Shown here in pieces: positions 35,854-46,439 of a DNA stretch of 64,000 nt (within the stretch, counting starts at the first letter, position 1; each line of letters starts with the position of its first letter). Source of the stretch: Luzula sylvatica (Eukaryota; Streptophyta; Magnoliopsida; Poales; Juncaceae). The notes beneath the pieces were generated by a model. That model did no database searches. It was not told where the DNA came from and saw only the letters and a program-made list of their open reading frames with translations. The stretch lies in assembly GCA_946800325.1 (NCBI GenBank), contig OX326957.1:27747054-27811053 (forward strand). The letters run 5' to 3'. The translations under genes and the position numbers were made by a program.

Positions 35854-37579
35854 ATTTCATGGCCTTTTTTTTATATATATTCTCAGTGAACGTGGTTTTC
35901 CTAGTACCTGGATTGCCTGGCTCAATTTAATTCTGACCTCCTCCTCTTCTTCGGTTGTGACAAATGGAATCAAGGGTCCCTCCTTTTCTCATAAGAAAGG
36001 GCTTAGACAAGGCGACCACCTATCGCCCCTGTTATTCAACATAGCAGTTGACTCCTTACAAACTGTGCTACGAAATCTCTCCCCGCTATTCTCGACGCCA
36101 ATTAAATTAGCTCCACAAATTTTACAATATGCGGATGACACGTTATTATTCGTGGAAGCTTACCCTCTAAATCTGCGTTTGATCTCACAAGCAATTTCCA
36201 ACTTCGCGGAACTATCAGGTCTATCCGTTAATTGGGAAAAATCGGGCTTTGTTCCGATCGCGATTCCGGAATATCTGCATATTGGTATAGCGAACATTCT
36301 CAATTATCAGAAGCGAGACCTCCCTATTCAATATCTAGATTTACCTCTATCATATAGGAAACCGTCCAAATTAACATTGGCGCCTCTCATCGATAAAATG
36401 AATTCCAGACTAAATCTATGGCACGGAGAAATGCTATCGTCTGGAGGACGTTTCACACTAATTCAAAGTGTGCTGTCAGTTTTACCGTCTCACTATATGC
36501 AGGTCTTTAAACTGCCAAAATCCATCATTAAACAAATTACGTCCCTAATAAGGGCCTTATTCTGGACGGGTTCAGAAAAAATCACCAATGGCAAATGCCT
36601 CGCCAGTTGGAAAAGTATATGTTTACCAAGAAATAATGGAGGGCTTGGGCTCAAGGATATCGAAACCCAAAATAATAGTCTACTACTAAAATGGCTATTC
36701 AAAATAGATTTTGAGAAAAATTCGCTTTGGACCTCCTATGTCAAAGAACTCTATGGAATTGACAAGGTATCTCTACTCAGTGAAGCGGCCCTCTATGTTG
36801 CCTCGTTTTTCTTTAAGGATCTAGTCCGGCTTCAACCGATTTACAATCTTTTATTCCCTACATCACCCATGGATGGCTCGCAAGACGTCATTCCACCTTT
36901 TAACACTAAGGCATGTTACAACTTCATCATTCACCCAGGACTGGTCTCAATATGGCCAGTACAAATATTTCGTATTCGGGCACCCCTCAAAATAAAGATT
37001 TTCATCTGGTTATCCATGAACGACCGCATCCTCACGCAAGAAAATCTCCTAAAAAGGAATTGGCCTATGAATATGGCATGCGTATTATGTGCTGAAACTT
37101 TAGAAACCACTTCCCACCTCCTCGCCAACTGCCCCTACACCATAATCGTGTTCGAACAAATGGGCCTCCGCGCGTACTTACGGAAAACACTGCGAGCCAC
37201 TTGGCATGCCCTGTCCAATGACTCAAACCAGGAAATCAACACTCATCAAAAAACCGTGCAGAAATGGGCGGCTACGGTTTGGATGATCTGGAAGGAGCGA
37301 AACATGCGATTTTTCAAAGAAAAGGAAGAATGCCAAATCTATTGGTCCAAAATATCACGAGCTTGATCTACTCCTGGATTCTTGCAAAACTCTAGTATAG
37401 CGATCAATATTAGGCCTCCAATAATATTGTCTTAGTTTTTTTTCCTTTCTTATTTTATTGTAATCTACTCATTAAAGGCTCCTGGAGCCTCACCATTGTA
37501 AACTTATCCATCTTTTTAATTAAAATTTTGGGCCGACCATGAGCGTGTTTCGCGTTCTAGGACCAACTTAAAAAAAAAA
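35854..37579 (+). mobile_element. Young 5'-truncated LINE inserted in the satellite
   Basis: Satellite text stops at 'gatgtct' (35853) and resumes at 'acacctgtaaa' after an A run (37570-37579). Block Q has the uninterrupted 'gatgtctaacatctgtaaa'. No target duplication is evident; the junction looks blunt. The 3' UTR has the hairpin-like tail GAGCGTGTTTCGCGTTCTAG before the A run. Confidence 0.88.
35885..37366 (+). CDS. LINE ORF2 C-terminal part, open (reverse transcriptase to zf-RVT)
   Basis: An uninterrupted frame of about 493 codons, open from 35885; the first ATG is at 35957. It shows GLRQGDHLSPLLFNIAVDSL, the catalytic box QYADDTLLFVEA, NWEKSGF, GRFTLIQSVLSVLP, then the zf-RVT region (RIRAPLKIKIFIWLSM, CVLCAETLETTSHLLANCPY) and the C-terminal VWMIWKERNMRFFKE. 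The endonuclease and the first RT motifs are lost by 5' truncation, so it cannot move by itself. Lack of stops indicates a fairly recent insertion compared with the decayed LINE at 1582. Confidence 0.93.
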   Translation, partial: SERGFPSTWIAWLNLILTSSSSSVVTNGIKGPSFSHKKGLRQGDHLSPLLFNIAVDSLQTVLRNLSPLFSTPIKLAPQILQYADDTLLFVEAYPLNLRLISQAISNFAELSGLSVNWEKSGFVPIAIPEYLHIGIANILNYQKRDLPIQYLDLPLSYRKPSKLTLAPLIDKMNSRLNLWHGEMLSSGGRFTLIQSVLSVLPSHYMQVFKLPKSIIKQITSLIRALFWTGSEKITNGKCLASWKSICLPRNNGGLGLKDIETQNNSLLLKWLFKIDFEKNSLWTSYVKELYGIDKVSLLSEAALYVASFFFKDLVRLQPIYNLLFPTSPMDGSQDVIPPFNTKACYNFIIHPGLVSIWPVQIFRIRAPLKIKIFIWLSMNDRILTQENLLKRNWPMNMACVLCAETLETTSHLLANCPYTIIVFEQMGLRAYLRKTLRATWHALSNDSNQEINTHQKTVQKWAATVWMIWKERNMRFFKEKEECQIYWSKISRA

Positions 37580-38480
37580 CACCTGTAAAAATCAATTATC
37601 ATAATTTTCAAAAAATGTGATGATTAATGTCTAAAACGGCAAAATACTCAGTTTTCATGTTTTTCCAAAAAATAACACCTTTACTGAAGATTAACACGAC
37701 CAAATTTATATTTTATTTTCAAAATATGAAGTCTAACACCTTCAAAAAATATCAATTATCATATTTTCTATCAAATGCCCAAATTCACGTCTAAAATGAG
37801 CAACATACTTAATTTTCATGCAAAAAATAAGTCCCGTAATTGAAAACAAACACATCTATTTTTTTTCAAAAGTTTTGCAACAATGCAAAAAATGAAAGCT
37901 AACACACCTTAAAAAAATAAAACGACAACAGTTTTTTCAAAAAAATTCCAAAATTAATGTGTAAACTAACAAAAAAAACATAAGTTTCCGTAATTGAGGA
38001 CTAACACATTCAAATTTCTAATTTTTTCATTAAATTTCTCAAAAATGTAAAAAATGATGTCCACCAATTTAAATATATATATATATATTATTTTTAAAAA
38101 GTTTCAAAATTGATGTTTGAAACGAACAAAATATTTAATTTTTATGTTTTCCTAAAAAAAATTAATAAATGCAAATTTCTAAAAAAAATTCCAAAATTTC
38201 GTTAAAATTAAAAATTTTAAGTCTCAACACTTTCGAAAAAATATATCTATAGTAGTTTTTCTCAAAAAACTATGTAGTTGATGACTCACACATGTTATCA
38301 TAAATTGTTGTGTAGAACCAGGAAAATACAAAATATTCTTGTTTTTCTCAAAAAATTGTGTAATTTCTATTTTTTTTTTTAAAATTCGCAAAAATACAAA
38401 AAAAAAAATGTAACAACACCTTCAAAAAATAAATATTTTCTAAAAAATACCAAAATTGATGTTCATATAAATTTTCATTT
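37580..38480 (+). repeat. Degenerate satellite, part 2 of block P
   Basis: Continues the satellite of 34660-35853 beyond the LINE, with the same units and increasing decay to the right. Confidence 0.78.
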
Positions 38481-38809
38481 TTCGTTGTAGCAAATATATG
38501 AGATTAAAATAAATCAAATAAGAATCATTATCCCCATTTTACAATATTTCATTTTATAAAAAAATAAAATTGGTCTATTACCTAGCAAAATTGGGTTTAT
38601 ATATAAAATGATTATCAAATAATCGGGCCCTCTTGATTCAAGTTTCTAGTATTTAACATAATTGTGCCATTAAAACAAGCAAAGACAACACCAAACCCAC
38701 AATTCCCTACAACAACCTTATTATAACATAATAAAACACAGATCATACATATAATCCAAACCCGAAACCCCAGTTTCCATCATTAAACCCAGACATACAC
38801 TAATTATCA

Positions 38810-40580
38810 TCACGGAAGCAATAATATTTTACCGATATGAGAGCTACTTTCAATCAATTTATGAGCCTCCGCAGCCTCTGACAAGGCGAAAGTCTTGTAA
38901 ACAACAGGCTTCACTTTTCCTTCTTCAATAGCTGGCCAAACAATCGTCTCTACTTCCTTGACAATTTTCGCCTTATTTTCGGCACTCCTCACTCTCAATC
39001 CCGCAGCTAAAAATAAAGTTTTAGGTTTCAGAGTTTATGGTATAGTAAAACAATAAGATAAATGAAAGACTTTTTGTAATAACCTTGGATGGTTAATCTT
39101 TTAGAAACTATTGTTGAGAGCTTTACTTCTGAAACAGCGCCTCCTTGCAGGCCAATTATGAAAAGCCTACCATCAATAGCCAAGCTGTCGAGATTTCTTT
39201 CGAGATAAGATGCCCCCATATTGTCTAGTATTACGTCAACACCTGCTTCGAATATAATAAACTTTTTTTTAAAATAAAATATTCCATTTTATATGTCCAA
39301 ACTTACAAAATTAATTTTTCCCATATGATTTTAAGAATTGGGATAAATGTTTGTCCATGTACTCTGATCGGATTATAATAAATAATTTGAAGTGTACAAA
39401 AAAAAATAAAGAATATATATAGTGAGCTAGCTTTTATTTTATAAAGAAATTTGGAAGGGGCAACATAGTCACTTATAAATATTATTAACAATGTTTACCA
39501 CTTCCATTAGTTCGGGGACTAACTGACTAACTGTGTACACTTTTATAAAATAGACCAAGAAAGTTAAATTTATTGAAGAAGGACTAACTTGTAATTTAAT
39601 TAAAGTGCAGAGACTAACAATGCATCTTGATCTTTAGAACTAAAATGAAAGTTATAACCTTTGCCAGCAGTTTCTTCCTTGATGCGAGCAACGAAATCTT
39701 CAGTCTTGTAATTGATGCAAACATCTGCACCCAAGTTTTTGCATGCAGCCAATTTCTCTTCGCTTCCTGAAATTTCAATTATTCAATCATAAATAAAACT
39801 AGTAAAATATTATCAAGTGTATGGATTCCTAAAAAGCTTACTAAAATTTTCAAACCTGCGGTTATGAAAACTTTACATCCTAAATATTTTGCAATTTGTA
39901 TAGCAAATGTCCCAATTCCACTGGATCCCCCATGAATCTGAAAAATTCAAGCAACCTTTCACAATAAAATGGAATATCATATAAATGGTATATTGGAGTA
40001 GAAAAGTAGAGTACAAGGAAAGATTCTCCAGGAGAAAGATGGCTTGTCATAAACACAGTAGACCACACGGTACATGCAACTTCGGGGAAAGCTGCCGCAT
40101 CTGTCAAGGAGATTCCTTTGGGCACACGCAACACCTGTCCAGTGGCTACCGCCACTTTCTCAGCATATCCTCCTCCGTTTAGCAAAGCACACACCTGTCA
40201 TAATTGACATGATTTGTGTTGTAGATGATCGATTGAAGATAGATTGAATAAGACAGAGTAAAAATTGGGTTAAAATTGGGGAAAATTGGTTTTAAATTTA
40301 GATCTAGAACAAACACCTGATCGCCTATGTTCCAAGGGGATCCAGGAGAGAGGCTGCTTCCAAGGGCGACGATGGTACCAGAGCACTCTAGACCTGGATA
40401 GGGCGGAGTCCCTGGCGGAGCAGGATGCCGGCCCAACCGCTGAAGCGTATCCGCGCGGTTCACCCCTCCAGCCGCTACCTTTATCAGCACCTCGTCGTGG
40501 AGGAGAGCAGGTTCTTCTACCTCATGGACCTCCAGTACCTCCGGCGACCCTCCAACCTTCGTTATCACCACTGCTTTCAT
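38810..40580 (-). CDS. Quinone oxidoreductase, PIG3-like (MDR superfamily), six exons, copy P
   Basis: Minus-strand exons are 40580-40317, 40194-40015, 39937-39856, 39766-39659, 39242-39084 and 39006-38810, all GT-AG and in phase; 990 nt, 329 aa. The N-terminal GroES-like domain begins [11 protein letters not shown] and has [15 protein letters not shown] and [13 protein letters not shown]. The NAD(P) Rossmann motif is [16 protein letters not shown], followed by [14 protein letters not shown] and the C-terminal [20 protein letters not shown]. No catalytic-zinc ligands are seen, as expected for zeta-crystallin/PIG3-type NADPH:quinone reductases. Length fits the plant family of about 325 aa. No presequence is seen, so a cytosolic site is likely. 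The gene is intact. Confidence 0.92.
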
Positions 40581-41806
40581 TTTCGATTTAGAGTTTTTAG
40601 TTCAGTTCACTCTCGGTAAAGGTGAAGGTGAGGGTCTGATAGTACCGTAATTGAGCTTCTTTTTTTTGACCGCTCAGCGGCTACCACGGAGTCTATGCAC
40701 TGCGGATTTCCTCGCATTGGCCTCTATGTAGTGGGTGATAGCTAGACCAATTTTTAAACAAAAATAGATTGGGCTCGGGAGATCTCTGGTCTGTTGTTAT
40801 GTTAACTAAGAAAATATTCGCACCAGGCCCAAAAAAATATCATTTCAAAATAATATTATTCGAACTCATTTATTTATAATTATTCGTATATTTTACAATT
40901 TTTTACATTATAATAACAAATTTTTTTATATTTTAATGTAATAAATAATATTGATAATGTCATTAATATAATAATAATATATTTATATAAAGAGAAAATT
41001 AAAATGATAAATTGTCATTAACATATTTATTTAATGGATTTTTAAAATTAAATTCCTAATGATAATAATAATAATAATAATAATATGATGTATGTTTTAT
41101 ATTACATATTAAATTATTAGTATTTCATATGTAAATTTTTTATCTTTCCTTGTATTCACATTCGATTATGTAATTTTTTGTAAACTGATAAAAAAATTGA
41201 ATATGCTTAGTGTAATGTGGACCTAACAAATAATAATAGTCCACGTAATTAATGTAGGGTGATGTGATTTTTCATGAATGTTTAAAACATGGTGTAAAAT
41301 AATGACACATGGATGACTACACAAAATATTATTTTCAAAAATTCTAACAAAAAATCAATGGTTGAGATCAAAACGCATCACTAAGAAGTCTATAAAGATG
41401 AATCCACGACACAAAATATAATGATCAATAATCATAAATGACCATGATAAGGTGGATTCATGAAAAGGGTCAAACATAGCTGCAAAGTAAGGAGTGGGTA
41501 AATTTGAGAAATTTTCAAACAACCCCTATTTTAATGGATAATGTAAAAAAAAAAAAAATTTAAAACTTTAAAAGACCCATCTACCAATTTTTTTATTTTC
41601 AAATACCTCATATAGGGATTAAAGCTAATCATGAATGATATTAAATTTTTTTCTACCAAAATATCCTTCTATTTATTTATGTTGTAATTAAAAAAATTGT
41701 TATTTTTTATTAATTTAAAAAAAGTCCTAATTTGTTAGCTTATAATATTTTTAATAAAAATATTATTATATGATATTTGTATAATTTTAATATTTTTTAT
41801 ACATTA
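40581..41806. other. Upstream region of oxidoreductase copy P, no further gene
   Basis: The 5' UTR/promoter side (40581-40760) is GC-richer, then AT-rich DNA with short AAT runs. It is shared with block Q, where about 31 bp near 50747 are extra. No other gene is seen. Confidence 0.5.
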
Positions 41807-42620
41807 CCTCATCTTCCTCGATTGTTCTCAGCATACATCACCTTGTCTTCATCTATGGTCGCCTTGATTTGCAGAGCCCCTTGTGACTCGTTCTCCTTCT
41901 TTTTCTTTGGATGTTCGTGTGCCTCGAGTGAACCCGCCAGTTCATCAACGGTCATTTGGTCTAAATCTTTCAACTCTTCAATAGCGCACACCACATTTTC
42001 GAACTTCTCGGTCAGAGACCGTAGAATTTTCTCAACAACTCTTGCGTCGGTTAGAGCTTCTCCGTTACCCTTTAACTAGTTTGCCACTGATTGTACACGC
42101 GAGATGTAATCGGACACTCAATCTGATTCCTTCATCTTCATGGACTCCAATTCGCCTCGCAAAGTGTGAAGCCACTTGCTTCACTCGGTCGGCACCCTCG
42201 AACACTCTCTGGAAATCCGACTCGTCTACATCTTGGTACAACAAGTACAAAGCGGTCTTGTCCTTCACTCGTTTTTTTTCAATCCTTTCAACTGGTTTAC
42301 CGTCTGATCCGTTTCGGTAACGGGTTCCGTGTAGCCAGCTTCAACTATCTCGCAAATATCTTGCGCACCGAGTAACGCCCGCCTCTGGATATTTCATACT
42401 TCGTAATTTATATTCGTCAACCGTGGCAGCGGTATATGGCCAAATGCACTCCCAGAACTCATGTTGATACATACAACAATGCACGACCGACTTTGGCCTG
42501 AAACCGTGCAAATTGTAAGACCAGCCTCGGAGGTTCTGAACATGGAAGGCATTTAATGACTTAAATATAATGCATGGATTTAAGTGATATAATCTAATTA
42601 CATCAATGAGCAAGTTTATC
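41807..42620 (-). pseudogene. Copia gag (UBN2-type) relic
   Basis: Minus-strand frames, broken by frameshifts and stops, give typical Copia gag pieces: ARYLRDS..., EPVTETDQTVNQLKGLKK, ALYLLYQDVDESDFQRVFEG, VVEKILRSLTEKFENVVCAI and DLDQMTVDELAGSLEAHEHP. The relic ends at the border of block P. LTR w lies upstream on the same strand, so both belong to one truncated Copia element. Confidence 0.85.
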
Positions 42621-42659
42621 ATAATGAATGAACATACTTATTAATGATTAGAATCAATA

Positions 42660-43763
42660 TTGAAATTTCCAGAAAAAATTACACTGTCCGTCGTGACTGA
42701 TACTATGTTCGTCACGACGGATGTGTACAGTCCGTCATGACGCACAACATGTTGCGTCACGACGGACCATGCCCATCAAGCCTACTGTCTGGACTACCCT
42801 TGACTTCCGTCATGACGCACAAACCAGTGCGTCACAACGGACTTCACTTGTTCGTCACAACGCCAGAGATTGCGTCATGACGGATAATACAAAATATTTT
42901 TATTGTCAAATCCAGAGACCAAATCGTGGTCGTCCGTCATGACCCAGAACAATGCGTCACCACGGACATCAACAGTACGTCACAACGCACAATCGTGCGT
43001 CATGACAGACTATGCAAAACAATTTTGCCTCGATTTCCAGGGGCTAAACTCAAGTTCGGACAGTACGTAACAATGTGCGTCACGACAGTACGTAACAATT
43101 TTGCGTCACGACGGACTGTATTAGACTGTCACAACGCAACAATGTGCGTCACGATGCACAATACAATACAATTTTGTACCAAGGTGCGTCACGACGGACC
43201 ATTAAAACGCTCCAAGCCCAACTTTTGGACTGCACGACACACAGTGTCCGTCACGACGGACAACCAGTCCGTCATGACATACTGTCTCTGAAAATCTGTT
43301 TTGACAGTGAATTTTGCTGAAATTTGGATCACGGTCCGTCATGGTGCACTGAATTGTGCGTCGTGACGGACTAGTCACGGTTACTTAAACAACAGTTACT
43401 CTCATAGTTCGTCATGACGGACCGTATTGTCCGTCATGACTCATACTCACATATTGGAACACAGATACCATTTTTGTGTCCGTCATGACTCATACTCACA
43501 GATTGGAACACAGATACCATTTTGGTCTGTCACGACGGACCAACCAGTCCGTCATGACGGACTGTGTATAATATGTGTAATCTGGCAGATTAACCAACCT
43601 ATTGGTTCGTCACGACAGAGCAATCAGTCCGTCCTGGCGGACTATGTTATTTCTGCCAGACTTGCATAATCTCATTATGCATCCAATCGTATCGACGAAC
43701 GCGTACGTTCATCTATCCTCATGTGTGCAATCTACTAGTTGATCTATAACAGTATTTCCTTCA
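42660..43763 (-). mobile_element. LTR w, palindrome-rich U3 portion of a Copia LTR
   Basis: On the minus strand it begins TGAAGGAAATACTG (43763) and continues with the same palindromes (43664-43682 TGCATAATCTCATTATGCA, and CGAACGCGTACGTTC) seen in LTRs y and z. About 950 bp packed with CGTCATGACG-type palindromes follow. The R/U5 half and the CCAACA end seen in y and z are missing before the gag relic. Confidence 0.75.
42685..43644. repeat. Expanded palindrome array in LTR w (roughly 30 copies)
   Basis: Near-palindromes of the form (C/G)CGTYAYRACG(G/C), for example GTCCGTCATGACGCAC and GTCCGTCATGACGGAC, are spaced about 15-45 bp apart. Plus-strand frames across it translate to VRHD/SVMTH repeats and are not genes. 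Confidence 0.88.
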
Positions 43764-45390
43764 ATGCCCCCTTTGCCACATGTTGAGAATACCTGGGTTA
43801 ATCTTGAAGATGTATGTCGATTTTGTCGAAAATTGTTTGATTTGGCTCCATCGCCATATCACCCTATTTTGGGTGCTAAATAAGTTGACAACTTATGGAT
43901 ATAGTTTTTGTAGTTCAAGGACAAGGGCGGATTACGTATCTATTGGGATGTTATTTAAAGCATCAGATGTCGTAATTGAAGGAAATACATTTACATATCA
44001 ACTAGTAGATTGTATACATGAGGGTAGATGAACGTACGCGTTCGTCGGAATGATTGGATGCATAATGAGATTATGCAAATATAACAGAAATTACATAGTT
44101 TGTCAAAACGCACCATATGGTCCGTCATGACGCACAGTAATGTATTTCTATATAGGCCAATCTGTGAGTATACCGTCATGACGCACCATCCGGTGCGTCA
44201 AGACGGTGGTGCGTCATGACGCACAGTCCTGTCCGTCATGAAGCAGCACCTGTATAACTGTTGGATTCAGTAATAGTGACTGGTCCGTCATGACGCACCA
44301 AGTTGTGCGTCATGACGCACTGTGATCCGAATTCTGAATTGACAGTTTTTTTATACTCATTAATGTCCCATTAATTGAGGCTTTGATTATAAGATCTAAG
44401 CAACTCCTCTCTCTCTCCTGGCCATTCCAGATCTAAGAAACATTCTTGTGAGACAAGAAAGAAAGAGAGAAAAAGAGATTGAGATTGAGCAAGTTTGTGG
44501 AAATTTTAGGGGAATTTGCCACAACCGAAAGACGAGGCTCGCGGTGGATACGAGTAGAGAAGTTTCAACTGAAACTTTCTTTTGTGATCAAGGTCGAGCA
44601 AGGTTGGAGACAAACCGGAACAATTCCGGTTGTATACGACAAATCGGAGCTTCGATCTAGATGTCGAATCGCGCGGGCATGGGACGTGTGTGTCGCCGGA
44701 GTCGAAGCAAGGACAGCAGCAACTACGCAAGAATCAACCCGTCTCCGTGATCAATTTCACGTGGTATGATTCTCTATGAATTAATAGTTAATTTCATAGG
44801 TATTAGTTGCATTTCATGATTTGTACGTTCGAGTCGTTGACGTGGTCCTCGGGATCGGGTCAGACCGGGCCTCACAATCCGCTGCGCGGGGCTCGGTAGT
44901 GACGCCGATACCCAACAGTAATCCCATATAGAATTCTCATATATTTGGTCCAAAGGTTTTCCCAGATCATTGTCGAGTTTTCATAGGAACTTTTGCAACA
45001 GTGTGCCATTCATAATTTTAAAATCTGGGATCCCTAATTCTCCATACTTTTTTTGGCAAACAAATTATTTGCCAATTAATGAGGCTTTTATCCGCCATGT
45101 ATTTGTCTTGGCCGGCCCTAAGAAATGTGCTCACTAATTTGTTAATTTGGTTTGTGACCCATATTAATAGTTTGGTGGTTTCCATTAGAAAGATTGGTAT
45201 CGCATTTGGGGTAGTCTTTACCAATGTTGGCCTATCCCCGAAGTAGAGGAGTTTTGCTTTCCAACTGGATAAGCAGTTTTGAACTTTAGATGTTTTTTTA
45301 ATATTGTTGTTCATCGTATTATTATTTTATGTTAGTTTTCAAGACAAATAATATAAAATCAAATTTTTTTAATGTGCCTTCTGCCAAGAT
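43764..45390 (-). mobile_element. Decayed LINE interrupted by solo LTR z
   Basis: The minus strand reads RT-thumb text near 45314-45018 (WKAKLLYFGDRPTLVKTTPN, INWQIICLPKK). After the LTR it continues with TSDALNNIPIDT and RVIWRWSQIKQFSTKSTYIF, KINPGILNMWQRGH (about 43970-43765). Stops and frameshifts make it dead. LTR w cuts it at 43763. A related LINE piece lies inverted at 51930-52290. Confidence 0.8.
43977..44917 (+). mobile_element. Solo LTR z with 5-bp target duplication
   Basis: TGAAGGAAATAC to ATACCCAACA (941 bp), flanked by GTAAT at 43972-43976 and 44918-44922. It is the same family as LTR y by its R/U5 text ('gagcaagtttgtgg...gtggatacgagtagag'), and carries eight palindromes at 44099-44320. 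It is inserted in a LINE. Confidence 0.9.
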
Positions 45391-45499
45391 ATATTCAGTT
45401 TTGCTAAAATGATTTTAATCAATCAAAATATTTTTAAGGTATATAATATTTTTATATTTATTTATTTTTATTACAATCGATCTTTAATCATTTCAAATT

Positions 45500-46010
45500 G
45501 TAATTTGACTGTTATTTATTAAAAAAATATTGAATCCTATGAGCACGTTTTCGTGCTTTGGGATCATCTTAAAAAAGAATATAAAGAAATTACAACATAT
45601 ATAATGAAATTTCATATCAATATATGCATATTTTCCTATTTATTAGTGGGATAATTTTTTTTTAAAGGTATGCTTTGCATGCCTGTTTTGATTTTAGACG
45701 ATCGAAGGTGGTGGGTGTTGGAGCTATCCCTTAGAACATCAGAAATATTGTGAATCTAATCCAATATTTTCACAGTTTGCGCCACATGAGAGCATCTTCT
45801 AATGCACGTCGTGCCGTTGTTGCTGCCGAGAAGCATTCCTTTCGGAATGTTTTTCGGTTGCGCTTCTTCCAGATATTCCAACATGTCGCTGTCCATAGCG
45901 AATCCCACACCTTCACATTCTCCTTGCTTAGGGTCTTATGGTCCTCAATCCTCGCAGGTCCGGTCATGAATTTTCAAGTATATGAAGCCTGATTTGAATG
46001 TGAACCCCGC
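45500..46010 (-). mobile_element. LINE 3'-end fragments
   Basis: The minus strand 45967-45770 encodes VWDSLWTATCWNIWKKRNRK, FRKECFSAATTARRALEDAL, the C-terminal tail of a LINE ORF2. It is followed by an A run (plus T run, 45655-45664). To the left, 45500-45575 on plus resembles another LINE 3' tail (GAGCACGTTTTCGTGCTTTG). The fragments are separate and dead. Confidence 0.6.
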
Positions 46011-46439
46011 ATTCAATTAATTTCTTTTTAGGCATGTTAACATAATTTTTCATGTGATTGTGCAGTTTGTTGGTTGAGGCTCTAGATTTTTCATTGTATT
46101 TTGGAAAAAAAAAACTAAAATTGTAGTTTGTAGAGATTTAAGTCCATAACCTCTCACAAGAGAGATGATTCTCACAATAAACCACAAAATATTTTATGAT
46201 CTTTATTGTTTTATTGTACTTATACTTATTTTTAACTCGATAAATCATTTTTTTCCGGAAAATTTGAACCCATCAAAATTTTGGACACGAAAATCGGACT
46301 TTTGGACAAATAGCTTGGACCGATCTTGCATTCATGATTCAAAAATGCCCCATGCTGCATTTTTAATTGTATTTGTGGTTTGGCCATCATCGTTATTTCG
46401 CTCCAATCCAAGCTCCAAGTATGTATCATATATGGACAT

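Larger units (their letters stand above)
34334..41806. repeat. Segmental duplication, block P
   Basis: Starts 'gtagtttgtagagatttaa' and ends 'tttttatacatta'. It matches block Q (46122-51925) in the same orientation through satellite, oxidoreductase gene and upstream region. P carries an extra LINE (35854-37579). The two blocks lie in direct orientation about 10-12 kb apart. Confidence 0.9.

Noticed and set aside
42685..43644. Palindromic repeats with spacers resembling a CRISPR array
   Set aside because: Plant nuclear DNA, irregular spacing, repeats of about 14-16 bp inside LTRs with variable half sites; no cas genes.
42721..43669. Plus-strand frames with VRHD, SVMTH and CVTT repeats
   Set aside because: They are translations of the palindrome array (CCGTCATGACGG) in different frames; the motif is DNA-level.
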